A model generated the notes under the pieces. That model made no database searches and had not been told where the DNA came from. It saw only the letters and a program-made list of their open reading frames with translations. From an uncultured Clostridia bacterium (lineage in GTDB: Bacteria; Bacillota; Clostridia; Oscillospirales; Ruminococcaceae): a stretch of 14,847 nucleotides of DNA. This document shows positions 5,911 to 13,685 of the stretch, one piece after another (within the stretch, counting starts at the first letter, position 1; every line of letters begins with the position of its first letter). The translations under genes were made by a program, and so were the position numbers. The stretch lies in assembly GCA_944388825.1 (NCBI GenBank), contig CALXKG010000214.1, positions 1 through 14,847 on the forward strand. Direction: 5' to 3'.

Positions 5911-7388
5911 ATGAAAAAACGGCGTATATGGGCGCTAATCATGCTCCCCCTGCTGCTCGCGGCCTGCGCCCCGGCGGGGGAGGCAGGGACGACGGAAATT
6001 TCCTGCCCCACGGCGGAAGAACCGGCCCCGGACACCCTCCCCGGGCCGGAACACCCCTTTACCGCCGACACGGACCTGTCGGCCGCGCTGGGGGACTACC
6101 CCGGCCTTTTGCAGCTGTACGCCGCGCCCGGCGCGACGCTGGTGGGGCCTGCGGGGTACTACCGGGCGGCGGAGGAGGAGCGGCTGGACCTGCTCTACGA
6201 CCGGCTGTCCCCCGGCTCGCCGGTGGAGTATTATGTTGCCTACCGCCGTCTGGAGGAGGAGAGCGAAGCCGCAAATACCGCCCTTTTTGAAAACGCGGTC
6301 TTTGATACAAGCGGCAGATGCGTCAGCGGCTACGACAAAACCGATATCCTGCTGCTGGCGGGGGATATCCTCGTCCGGGGGGATTACGGCGGGAAGAAGA
6401 TGGATCCCAGCCGGATTTTGCCGACAGCGCCCTCTTTATCGACATCCGCACCGGCGAAATCCTCTGGGAGGCCGGGCGGTGTCTGGTGCGGGCGTTTGAC
6501 GAAAACCACCTGACCGTTACGTTACAGGAATCGGAAGACGCCGAGCCGGAGCTGCTGCTGCTGGACGCCGCGACCCTACAGGTGGTCAAGCGGTTTCCCG
6601 GCGTGTCGGGGGAGGACGCGATTGGCGCGTCGGTGCCGGAGGGGTGTCTGAAGCTGCCGGACGGCTTTTACAGCCTGCCGCTGGACAGGACCTTTTCCGG
6701 GTTGGAACAATTCTGCGGGGAGGCGGCCCTATTGTGGAACGAGTCGGGCGGGTATGACGTCGTCCGGCTGTCGGACGGCGAAACGGTCGAAACGGGCGCC
6801 AGCCGCCGGTATGTCTTCTGGTCGGAGGCGGTCCGCTGCTGGGAAGGGGAAGCGCTCTGGCCGAAGTACTGCCTGGCCCCGGCTGCCTACGGTGACGAAC
6901 CGGTGGAGGTTTACGCGGCCGGCGGCGGGCTGGAAGACGGATATTACATCGTCCGGTTTGAAGACCAGTCGGTCGATTTCCTTACGCTGGACGGGACGCT
7001 TTTCTATTCCATCCGCTCGGAAGATTTCGTCCATGCGCGTACCGATTTCTGGCCCGGCTGGGAACGGCGGGACTGGTATTTTATCGACGCGGACGACGGG
7101 CTTTACTACATCAGTTTAAAAGGGGAATCCATCTTTTTCCCCGGCCGGTCCAGCTACACCACCTCCTCCCTGATTCTGGAAGACGGGCTCTGCCGGTTTA
7201 TCGCCTACGGGGAAGAGGGGCCGCAGATAATAGACGAAAACGGGACGGCGCTGACGGAGGGGATGGAAAGCCTTTACCCGGTCTATTTTGCCGGGGAAGA
7301 CAGCCCCGCGATGGTAAACGCCGCGCAGGACGGGCAAACCGGCCTGATGGACTTAAACGGCAGCTGGCTCTGGCGGATACCGTCCTGA
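5911..7388 (+). pseudogene. Beta-propeller-like lipoprotein, paralogue 2, frameshifted
   Basis: The reading frame opens with MKKRRIWAL and a clear lipobox (LAAC, Cys19) after an AGGAGGT site 7 nt upstream. It is collinear with paralogue 1 through DILLLAGDILVRGDY. Around 6406-6414 the homologous reading jumps one base back. The original frame runs into unrelated residues and stops at 6513, while the correct sequence (DFADSALFIDIRTGEILWEAG onward) continues in the third frame to 7388. One added base would restore a 492-residue product, between the lengths of its two paralogues (502 and 479). No slippery heptamer is visible at the junction, so a mutation or sequencing error fits better than programmed frameshifting. 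The gap to the next gene is 21 nt. Confidence 0.82.
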
Positions 7389-7409
7389 CCAGCGGCAAGG
7401 AGGGATACC

Positions 7410-8849
7410 ATGTCCAAAGAAGAAAAGAAGACCCATCTCCGCCGGGGGATGCTGGCGCTGCTGGCGGTGGCGCTGCTGCTGCTCTCCGGTTGTACGCGGG
7501 AGGGAAACCCGGCGGGGCCGGCTCCCGCGCCGTCCGAAACCGCGTCTGCCCAGACGCCTCCCGAAGAGCCGGAACAGGCCCCCGCACCGGATCCGATGGC
7601 GGACGGCAAACTGCGGTTCATCACCGATTATGACCGCAACCGCTCGACCGTCTTCCACGGCGGCCAGCTGGTCTATACCGGCCCCGGCATCGCGTTGGCG
7701 GTCGAAGGGGGCGGGGACGATTATTTTGTCATCCAGGACAACGCCGGGGAAGATACCTATACCTTTACCCTCTGCGACAGCGGCGGGCGGGTGATGCTCC
7801 CGGACATGGGCAGCTATCCGGCGGGCATCTACGGCAACTGGCTGTTGGTCTCCGGTTCCGGGGAGGAGGAGGGCAGCCGGGTCTACGACCTGCGGACGAT
7901 GGCGCTTTCCGACCAGCAGCTGGGGCAGTTCACCTCCGTCTGCCGGACCGGGGACCGGCTTGCGGTCAACTGCGCGGACGGGCTTTACCTTTACGCCCTT
8001 TCCGACCTCTCGCTCATCGAATCCATCCCGGGCGGGTATGGGACGCTGCTGAAAGACTGGGGCCTCAGCGGCCTGCCGGAGGATCTGCAGGGCCTGCTGG
8101 CGATCAGCCGCGCGGACACAGGCAGTATGGAGATTTACGACCCCGAAACCGGCCGGCGGTTTGAAAACGTGGACAACCCGTTAATCGATGGCCTGCTGAG
8201 CGTCCGCCACGGGGATACCTACGACCTTTACGACCTGGAGACGGGGGAAGTGGTCGCGTCTGACTGGCGGGCATTCCTCTACTATTCCGACGCGGTCAAA
8301 ATTTACCGGGCCGGGACTTCCTTCCTCATCTCCGCCCCGGCCTATGAAAATACCGAAGAGGTCCAGTATGCCTACCGCTGTTCCGGCGCGCCCTACATTT
8401 GCGTGCAGAAGGTAGACCAGTCGGTTGACCTGCTGGGGCTGGACGGGGCGCTGCTGCTGTCGGTCAAACCGGGGGAGGACGAGATGATCCTGGATGCCGG
8501 GGACGGGCTGCTGGTGCGGTATCAGGCGGGCGGCGGGAATGGCTGCACCGCCTACTGGCCGGACGGGCGGGAAGAATTTTTCCCGCAGTACCAGAATATT
8601 TTGAACTTTTACGGGCAGGAGGGGTATCTGCTCGGCAGTTACCAGGTGGGCCGCACCTACCTGTATGATCTGCTGGACGGGGAAGGGAACCTCCTGCTGG
8701 AAGGCCTGAAAAACTTCAGCGCCTGCGATTCGGACCGGTTTTTCTACGCCGAACGGGGTTTCCAGCATGGGTACCTGACCTTTTCGGGGGAATGGCTCTG
8801 GTCGGAAAGCATTTTCCAGTCGACCGGCGACGACCCGGCGGGCTATTGA
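7410..8849 (+). CDS. Beta-propeller-like lipoprotein, paralogue 3
   Basis: Predicted 479-residue lipoprotein with a basic N-terminus, hydrophobic segment 14-27 and a canonical lipobox LSGC (Cys28). The mature chain is again a series of short beta-strand units. Its similarity to paralogues 1 and 2 is weaker but collinear: DTYDLYDLETGEVV, then AFLYYSDAVKIY, then QKVDQSVDLLGLDGALLLSV, then a C-terminal WG-repeat-like LTFSGEWLW. AAGGAGG lies 6 nt before the ATG. It starts 21 nt after paralogue 2 and ends 14 nt before the PstS-like gene, so these genes are probably one operon. No catalytic motif is seen; ligand or partner binding outside the membrane is inference. Confidence 0.84.
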   Translation: MSKEEKKTHLRRGMLALLAVALLLLSGCTREGNPAGPAPAPSETASAQTPPEEPEQAPAPDPMADGKLRFITDYDRNRSTVFHGGQLVYTGPGIALAVEGGGDDYFVIQDNAGEDTYTFTLCDSGGRVMLPDMGSYPAGIYGNWLLVSGSGEEEGSRVYDLRTMALSDQQLGQFTSVCRTGDRLAVNCADGLYLYALSDLSLIESIPGGYGTLLKDWGLSGLPEDLQGLLAISRADTGSMEIYDPETGRRFENVDNPLIDGLLSVRHGDTYDLYDLETGEVVASDWRAFLYYSDAVKIYRAGTSFLISAPAYENTEEVQYAYRCSGAPYICVQKVDQSVDLLGLDGALLLSVKPGEDEMILDAGDGLLVRYQAGGGNGCTAYWPDGREEFFPQYQNILNFYGQEGYLLGSYQVGRTYLYDLLDGEGNLLLEGLKNFSACDSDRFFYAERGFQHGYLTFSGEWLWSESIFQSTGDDPAGY

Positions 8850-8863
8850 TGAGGAGGTATAGC

Positions 8864-9862
8864 ATGAAACGGAAATGGATGGCTGTCTGGATGGCGCTCA
8901 CACTGCTGGCGCTTGGCGGCTGCGGGCAGGCGGCGGAACCGGGATCGGAACCGGAATCCCTGCCGGAAAGTGCGGAGGTTTCCCTCTCTTCGGAACCGTC
9001 CGGGGATCTGTCTGAACCGGAACCCGAGCCGGAGAAAGCCTATACGCCCATTTTATCGCTGGACGAGTACCCGGCGGTCGACGGCTCGACCGCAAACCTG
9101 CCGCTGATGGCGCTGGTGATGGAGCGGGCGGCGGGGGCTTCCCCGGAAGTCGCCGAAAGCGCCGCCTATGCTTCCCGCACCGCCGACGCCTGGCGGAACC
9201 TGTCCAACGGCTGGGCAGACCTGCTGCTGGTTTATGAGGCCCCGGAGAATGTACAGCAGGAACTGGCCGGCGGGCCTGCGCTGGAAGTGACCGCGATCGG
9301 CCGGGACGCCCTTGTCTTTATCGTCAACGAACAAAACCCCATCCAGAGCCTGACGCAGGACCAGCTCCGGGACATCTACACCGGCGCCGTCTCCAACTGG
9401 TCGGAGCTGGGCGGGGAGGACGCGGAGATCGTCCCGTTTCAGCGAAATCCCGAGAGCGGGAGCAGCACCCTTTTTGACAAGCTGCTGATCGGGGACCGGG
9501 ATCTGACCCTTCTGGACCCGCCGGAGGAATTCCGCCCGGCGACGATGGGCGGGCTGGTGGAAAGCCTGGCCGAATACAACAATTCCGGCAACGCGATCGG
9601 TTACTCGGTCTATTATTACATCAGCGAGATGTACGCCGAGCCCGGTCTCAAGCTGATGGCGGTAGACGGGGTGGAGCCTTCCTTCGACTCGATCCAATCG
9701 GAGGAATACCCCTTCTGCAACGCATTTTATGCCGCCATCCGGGCGGACGAGCCGGAGGACAGCCCGGCCCGGCAGCTGTATAACTGGCTTTTGTCTTCCG
9801 ATGGCCGGCAGACGGTCCTCGACGCCGGATATGTCCCGGCCGGCGGGCCCGCCGCAGAATGA
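8864..9862 (+). CDS. PstS-like phosphate-binding lipoprotein without transporter genes
   Basis: 332-residue extracytoplasmic solute-binding protein of the PstS type, anchored by a lipobox LGGC (Cys20) and a Ser/Glu/Pro-rich tether (21-58). Family landmarks are in order: DGST at 73-76 (phosphate-loop equivalent), FIVNEQNPI at 152-160, IYTGAVSNWSELGG at 171-184, QRNPESGSST at 193-202 (equivalent to the RxxGSGT loop) and GNAIGYSVYYY at 242-252. The ATG at 8864 is supported by GAGGAGGT 5 nt upstream. No pstC, pstA, pstB or phoU follows; the next gene is a small secreted protein. It may therefore work as a sensor or feed a transporter encoded elsewhere. Phosphate as ligand comes from the family; some binding positions are altered, so another oxyanion cannot be excluded. 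Confidence 0.87.
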   Translation: MKRKWMAVWMALTLLALGGCGQAAEPGSEPESLPESAEVSLSSEPSGDLSEPEPEPEKAYTPILSLDEYPAVDGSTANLPLMALVMERAAGASPEVAESAAYASRTADAWRNLSNGWADLLLVYEAPENVQQELAGGPALEVTAIGRDALVFIVNEQNPIQSLTQDQLRDIYTGAVSNWSELGGEDAEIVPFQRNPESGSSTLFDKLLIGDRDLTLLDPPEEFRPATMGGLVESLAEYNNSGNAIGYSVYYYISEMYAEPGLKLMAVDGVEPSFDSIQSEEYPFCNAFYAAIRADEPEDSPARQLYNWLLSSDGRQTVLDAGYVPAGGPAAE

Positions 9863-9880
9863 CCCAACATTCAGCCTCCC

Positions 9881-9909
9881 TTCACACAGCAGTCACTTTC
9901 CGGTATTAA
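9881..9909 (+). promoter_or_regulatory. Possible promoter of the small secreted-protein gene
   Basis: TTCACA (9881-9886, five of six consensus bases) and TATTAA (9904-9909, four of six) are separated by 17 nt. The site lies about 60 bp before the start at 9970. It is moderate evidence only; read-through from the PstS-like gene is the alternative. Confidence 0.4.
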
Positions 9910-9920
9910 ACTGAGATCAT

Positions 9921-9942
9921 CCGGCGGGGGATTATCCGCCGG
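9921..9942 (+). other. GC-rich hairpin in the leader before 9970
   Basis: CCGGCGG (9921-9927) and CCGCCGG (9936-9942) form a perfect 7-bp stem with an 8-nt loop. There is no following T tract, so it is not a standard terminator. It could stabilise or attenuate the downstream message; its role is unknown. Confidence 0.4.
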
Positions 9943-9969
9943 GATATCAGAAAGAAACGAGGCGAGCGG

Positions 9970-10347
9970 ATGCCAAAGGGCAAAGGCAGGCTCCCGGCGG
10001 CTTTCTGCGCGCTCCTGCTGGCGCTGGCGCTCCCGTTTGGAAGCGTACAGGCGGCGGACAGCGCGCCCGCCGAAGAGGGGAGCGCATCCGAGCCGTTCGG
10101 CGAGCTGCCGGATATGCAGGCGCTCACCGACGCGCTGGAGATCATCGGCAGCACGCCGCTGGACAGCCTGTCCGGGAGCCAGCGGGAAGCGCTCTATGCG
10201 ATCGGGATGGACCCCGATACGCTGGAGGAAAACGAGGCGCTGCTGAATGAAGTGCGGGAAAACCTCCCGCAGGAGGGGCCAAGTCCCGCCATATTGGCCG
10301 GCGGGGCCGCCGTTGCCGCCGCCGCGGCGGGGACAGGCGTCTGGTAA
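9970..10347 (+). CDS. Small secreted protein with LPQEG and C-terminal hydrophobic segment
   Basis: 125-residue protein I do not recognise. Residues 1-28 form a Sec signal peptide (basic start, hydrophobic 11-24, likely cleavage after VQA or QAA). The middle (30-98) is acidic and probably helical, with a SLSGSQREALYAIGMD stretch. The end is LPQEG (99-103), then Pro/Ser, then an Ala/Gly-rich hydrophobic segment (107-125) ending GVW. This resembles a cell-wall sorting signal (LPxTG, hydrophobic helix, basic tail), but the Thr is Glu and the basic tail is absent. GAGG lies 7 nt before the ATG. The stop codon TAA supplies the first two As of a 16-A run, and five lysine codons lie in another frame just past the stop, so the C-terminus could be altered by an indel. 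A strong terminator follows. Confidence 0.7.
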   Translation: MPKGKGRLPAAFCALLLALALPFGSVQAADSAPAEEGSASEPFGELPDMQALTDALEIIGSTPLDSLSGSQREALYAIGMDPDTLEENEALLNEVRENLPQEGPSPAILAGGAAVAAAAAGTGVW

Positions 10348-10361
10348 AAAAAAAAAAAAAA
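10346..10361 (+). repeat. Homopolymer of 16 adenines
   Basis: An uninterrupted A16 tract overlaps the TAA stop of the preceding gene, within otherwise GC-rich sequence. Such tracts are prone to replication and polymerase slippage and to sequencing error, so its exact length is uncertain. Confidence 0.9.
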
Positions 10362-10404
10362 GCGGCGCAAATAAATTTTGACAGACTTCTTTACATTTCT
10401 CCCC

Positions 10405-10448
10405 AAAGCGCCGGGCAGGCTTTACCGCTTGCCCGGCGCGCTTTTTTT
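10405..10448 (+). terminator. Rho-independent terminator of the exported-protein cluster
   Basis: GCGCCGGGCA (10408-10417) pairs with TGCCCGGCGC (10430-10439), extendable outward through AAAG and CTTT with a small bulge. It is followed by seven Ts (10442-10448). It ends rightward transcription from the lipoprotein cluster. The stretch 10449-10535 beyond it contains no gene I can support. Confidence 0.93.
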
Positions 10449-10535
10449 ATGGGGATTGCCCATGGCCGCGTTATTTGCTTTGTACATCCCGCCGCTCCAT
10501 CCGGCGCAGCCCCCAGCCTTCTGAATGTGAAAGGA

Positions 10536-10582
10536 GATAAAAAATCCCCCGGCCCGCATCGGTAAAGACGCGGGCCGGGGGA
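10536..10582 (-). terminator. Rho-independent terminator of the cytidylate-kinase-like gene
   Basis: Reading leftward from the stop at 10612, a perfect 12-bp GC stem (10570-10581 paired with 10546-10557, 12-nt loop) is followed by ATTTTTTATC. It faces the rightward terminator at 10405-10448, giving a convergent pair. Confidence 0.94.
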
Positions 10583-10611
10583 CTATAGGGAATTGGGAGG
10601 TGGAAGGCGGG

Positions 10612-11268
10612 TTAACGCTTGCGGGCCGCCTGGGCGGCCTTGTAAGCCTCTTCAAACTTGTCGACATAATCGGCGATGACGTCGACCGACGCATCGATGC
10701 CGATCCGCCCGGAGTTGATGCAGAGGTCATAGTTCTCCGCGACGCCCCATTTGGAGTGGGCATAGAAGCTGTAATAGTTGGCGCGCTTTTTGTCCATCCG
10801 CTGGATCTCTTTCTGGGCGTTCCCCATATTGAGGTTGTACACGTTGACGCAGCGGTTGATCCGGTCGGTCATGTTGGAGCGGACAAAGACGTTGACGACG
10901 TTGTGCAGCTCCTTGAGGATGTAATCGGCGCAGCGCCCGACGATGACGCAGCCGCCTTTGGCCGCGACGTCCTTGATGATCTTGGTCTGCACCAGGAAGA
11001 CCTTGTCGTTGAGCGGCAGGTCGGTCATGCCGGACAGGCCGCCGTGCATCAGGCCGGGGGTGACAGAGAGGGTGTACAAAAGGCTGCTGGACGCCCGCTC
11101 GTCGACCTTTTCAAAGATCTCTTTGCTGAAGCCGCTTTCCTCGACCGCCAGCTCGATCAGTTCCTTGTCGTAAAAGGGGATGTCAAACTTTTCGGCGAGC
11201 TTTTTGCCGATGAGACGCCCGCCGCTGCCGTATTGGCGGCTGATCGTGATCACAATGCTTTTTGCCAT
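10612..11268 (-). CDS. Cytidylate-kinase-like family protein
   Basis: 218-residue cytoplasmic protein of the cytidylate-kinase-like (Cytidylate_kin2) family, related to CMP kinase but distinct from canonical Cmk. The N-terminal P-loop region reads ISRQYGSGGRLIGKKLA (residues 9-25), with Arg18 where a classical Walker A has Lys-Ser/Thr. This is typical of the family. Further conserved pieces are VIVGRCADYIL (108-118, mononucleotide-pocket region), the basic DKKRANYY (159-166, lid-like) and YDLCINSGRIGID (180-192). AGGAGG lies 7 nt before the ATG. It is a single-gene unit with its own promoter (11364-11392) and terminator. A nucleotide or small-molecule kinase role is likely; CMP as substrate is not proven. 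Confidence 0.9.
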   Translation of the reverse strand: MAKSIVITISRQYGSGGRLIGKKLAEKFDIPFYDKELIELAVEESGFSKEIFEKVDERASSSLLYTLSVTPGLMHGGLSGMTDLPLNDKVFLVQTKIIKDVAAKGGCVIVGRCADYILKELHNVVNVFVRSNMTDRINRCVNVYNLNMGNAQKEIQRMDKKRANYYSFYAHSKWGVAENYDLCINSGRIGIDASVDVIADYVDKFEEAYKAAQAARKR

Positions 11269-11363
11269 AATGATTCCTCCTGTCCTAAGCTATGCGTGGG
11301 AGCCGCGTACCGTTCAGATACAGGCCAACCGAGGAGAACTGTATATGGACTTGGTACACCTCT

Positions 11364-11392
11364 ATTATGCCTGATAAAATGCCGCTTGTCAA
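11364..11392 (-). promoter_or_regulatory. Sigma-A promoter of the cytidylate-kinase-like gene
   Basis: On the minus strand, TTGACA (11387-11392), a 17-nt spacer and CATAAT (11364-11369, five of six) are followed by a leader of about 90 nt. The DNA just upstream (11393-11425) is A/T-rich. The promoter diverges from the topoisomerase promoter at 11504-11532. Confidence 0.82.
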
Positions 11393-11503
11393 GAAGAAAA
11401 TGATAAAATTTATACAATCCGGCAAAACGTGCTTTCACATTTATGCAAGGTGACGAACTGCCGTCCGGAAGGGGAATAAACCGCAAAACATACATTCTGA
11501 CGT

Positions 11504-11532
11504 TTGACAAAGCATTCCCCGTTTGGTATAAT
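11504..11532 (+). promoter_or_regulatory. Sigma-A promoter of the topoisomerase operon
   Basis: TTGACA (11504-11509), a 17-nt spacer and TATAAT (11527-11532) make a perfect consensus. The start codon is at 11609, giving a leader of about 70 nt. An element-end-like motif (11547-11565) lies within that leader. Confidence 0.9.
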
Positions 11533-11546
11533 AAAATGTAAATGCC

Positions 11547-11565
11547 TTAGAGCGTGTTTGAAAAC
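11547..11565 (+). repeat. Element-end-like motif in the topoisomerase leader
   Basis: TTAGAGCGTGTTTGAAAAC matches the left end of the MITE-like element (TTAGGGTGTATCTGAAAAC, 3855-3873) at all but four positions, and similarity continues for a few bases beyond. No matching inverted partner is present nearby, so it may be a solo end, a relic, or a shared leader sequence of regulatory origin. Confidence 0.45.
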
Positions 11566-11608
11566 CTCTGCGCTCCAGGCGGATAAACCGGACTTAGGAG
11601 GCGTCTCA

Positions 11609-13588
11609 ATGGCGAAAAAGAAGGAAGAATACGGCAACGAGAGCATATCCGCCCTCAAAGGCCCCGACCGGGTGCGTAAACGCCCGGCGGTCATCTTCGG
11701 CTCGGAGGGGCTGGAGGGGTGCGAGCATTCCTTTTTTGAGATCCTTTCCAACTCGATCGACGAGGCCAGGGCCGGTTACGGCAGTAAAATCCTTGTCACC
11801 CGCTACGCCGACGGGTCGATGGAAGTGCAGGATTTCGGGCGCGGGGTCCCGGTCGATTGGAACCCGAAGGAGAAGCGGTTTAACTGGGAACTGGTCTACT
11901 GCGAGCTGTACGCCGGCGGCAAATACCAGGACGGCGGGGACACCTACGAGTTTTCGCTGGGGCTAAACGGCCTGGGCAGCTGCGCCACCCAGTACAGCTC
12001 GGAATACTTCGACGTCGAGGTCTTCCGGGACGGCTACCAGTACAACCTCCATTTCGAGAAGGGGGAGCTGGTGGGCGAGATGCGGAAGACCCCCGCCCCG
12101 GGCCACAAGACCGGCACCCGCCAGCGCTGGCGGCCGGACCTCGAGGTCTTCACCGATATCGGCATCCCGGCGGAATACTTCCTCGATACCATCAAGCGGC
12201 AGGCGGTCGTCAACCCCGGCATCCAGTTCGAGTTTGTCGATAAATCGGGCGACAAGCCGGAGAAGACGGTCTTCTGCTATCAGAACGGCATCTCCGATTA
12301 TTTAAAGGAACTGGTGGGGGAAAACAGCCTCACCGCCCCCGAATACTGGGAGGCGGAACGGACCGGCCGCGACCGGGAGGACAAGGAAGACTACCGAGTC
12401 AAGCTGTCGGTCGCCTTCTGCTTTTCCAACCGGCTGAAGCTGACCGAGTACTACCACAATTCCAGCTTTCTCGAATACGGCGGCAGCCCCGAACGGGCGG
12501 TGCGCCAGGCGTTCACCTCCCAGATCGACGCCTACCTCCGTTCGAGCGGCCGGTACCTGAAAAACGAGTCGAAGATCACCTTTGCCGACGTCGAGGACGC
12601 GCTGGTGCTCATTTCTTCCTCCTTCTCGACCCACACCTCCTACGAGAACCAGACCAAAAAGGCGATCACCAACAAGTTTATCTACGAGGCGATGACTGAT
12701 TTCCTCAAGCACCAGCTGGAGATCTATTTCATCGAAAACCCGGTCGACGCCGGTAAGATCGCCGAGCAGATTCTGATCAACAAGCGCAGCCGCGAAAACG
12801 CCGAGAAGACCAAGTTAAACATCAAGAAAAAGCTCCAGGGGAACATGGATTTGCTCGGCCGGGTGCAGAAGTTTGTCGACTGCCGCAGCCGCGACACTTC
12901 TAAGCGGGAGCTGTTCATCGTCGAGGGCGACTCGGCGCTCGGCAGCGTCAAGCTCTCCCGGGATGCCGAGTTCCAGGCGATCATGCCGGTCCGGGGGAAG
13001 ATCCTCAACTGCCTCAAAGCCGACTACGACAAGATCTTTAAAAGCGAGATCATCACCGACCTGTTAAAGGTTTTGGGCTGCGGGGTGGAAGTCAAGAGCA
13101 AGTCGAATAAGGACATCTCCTCCTTCGACCTGTCGGCCCTCCGTTGGAACAAGGTCATCATCTGCACCGACGCCGACGTCGACGGTTTCCAGATCCGGAC
13201 GCTGATCTTGACGATGCTCTACCGGCTGACCCCGACGCTGATCGAAAAGGGGTATGTCTACATCGCCCAGACCCCCCTTTACGAAATCACCACCCGCACC
13301 CGCACCTACTTCTGCTACAACGAGCAGGAGAAGGACGAGGTGATGGGCTTGATCGAGGGGCAGAAGTTCACGATCCAGCGCTCCAAGGGCCTCGGCGAGA
13401 ACGACCCGGATATGATGTGGCTGACGACGATGAACCCGGCCACCCGGCGTGCCATCAAGGTCGACCCGGCGGACGTGGAGGAGACGGCCAAGTGGTTCGA
13501 CCTGCTGCTGGGGGACGACCTCCAGGGGCGGAAGGACTATATCGCCGGGCATGGGCAGGAGTATTTGGAGCTGGCGGACATTTCGTAA
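11609..13588 (+). CDS. parE: Divergent type IIA DNA topoisomerase subunit B (ParE/GyrB-like)
   Basis: 659-residue ATPase subunit of a type IIA topoisomerase, paired with the subunit A gene starting at 14328. The GHKL ATPase domain shows E44 and N48 (EILSNSIDEA), D75 in QDFGRGVP, the lid motif GLNGLG (118-123) and the QTK loop (348-350). The TOPRIM domain shows EGDSA (439-443) and the acidic triad in TDADVDG (D521, D523, D525). The C-terminal KGLGE (593-597) and TTMNPATRR are intact. Departures from GyrB/ParE consensus include RKRPAVIFG for RKRPGMYIG, Phe76 in the DNGRG-type box, Asn for His in GLHGVG, and EGDSALGS for EGDSAGGS. AGGAGG lies 7 nt before the ATG at 11609. It fits a clostridial topoisomerase IV-like clade rather than the housekeeping gyrase; the symbol is by family. 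Confidence 0.9.
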   Translation: MAKKKEEYGNESISALKGPDRVRKRPAVIFGSEGLEGCEHSFFEILSNSIDEARAGYGSKILVTRYADGSMEVQDFGRGVPVDWNPKEKRFNWELVYCELYAGGKYQDGGDTYEFSLGLNGLGSCATQYSSEYFDVEVFRDGYQYNLHFEKGELVGEMRKTPAPGHKTGTRQRWRPDLEVFTDIGIPAEYFLDTIKRQAVVNPGIQFEFVDKSGDKPEKTVFCYQNGISDYLKELVGENSLTAPEYWEAERTGRDREDKEDYRVKLSVAFCFSNRLKLTEYYHNSSFLEYGGSPERAVRQAFTSQIDAYLRSSGRYLKNESKITFADVEDALVLISSSFSTHTSYENQTKKAITNKFIYEAMTDFLKHQLEIYFIENPVDAGKIAEQILINKRSRENAEKTKLNIKKKLQGNMDLLGRVQKFVDCRSRDTSKRELFIVEGDSALGSVKLSRDAEFQAIMPVRGKILNCLKADYDKIFKSEIITDLLKVLGCGVEVKSKSNKDISSFDLSALRWNKVIICTDADVDGFQIRTLILTMLYRLTPTLIEKGYVYIAQTPLYEITTRTRTYFCYNEQEKDEVMGLIEGQKFTIQRSKGLGENDPDMMWLTTMNPATRRAIKVDPADVEETAKWFDLLLGDDLQGRKDYIAGHGQEYLELADIS

Positions 13589-13685
13589 ATTAATGAATAT
13601 TGGAAAATGAAGGATTGGCCGTTTCACGGCCTCCATTGTATACGAGGACAGGACATTTGCCATTTTGCCGCCGGGAGGTTTGACC

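Noticed and set aside
6400..6425. Programmed -1 ribosomal frameshifting in paralogue 2
   Set aside because: No X-XXY-YYZ slippery heptamer is present in the zero frame and no obvious downstream pseudoknot was seen. A simple indel explains the switch.
10378..10406. TTGACA at 10378-10383 as a rightward promoter
   Set aside because: No -10-like hexamer lies at 16-18 nt spacing; the DNA there is CCCCAA. A terminator follows immediately and no rightward gene starts before the leftward one.
13617..13631. Small hairpin GGCCG/CGGCC after the topoisomerase B gene as a terminator
   Set aside because: The stem is only 5 bp with no T run, so read-through into the lipoprotein and subunit A genes is more likely.
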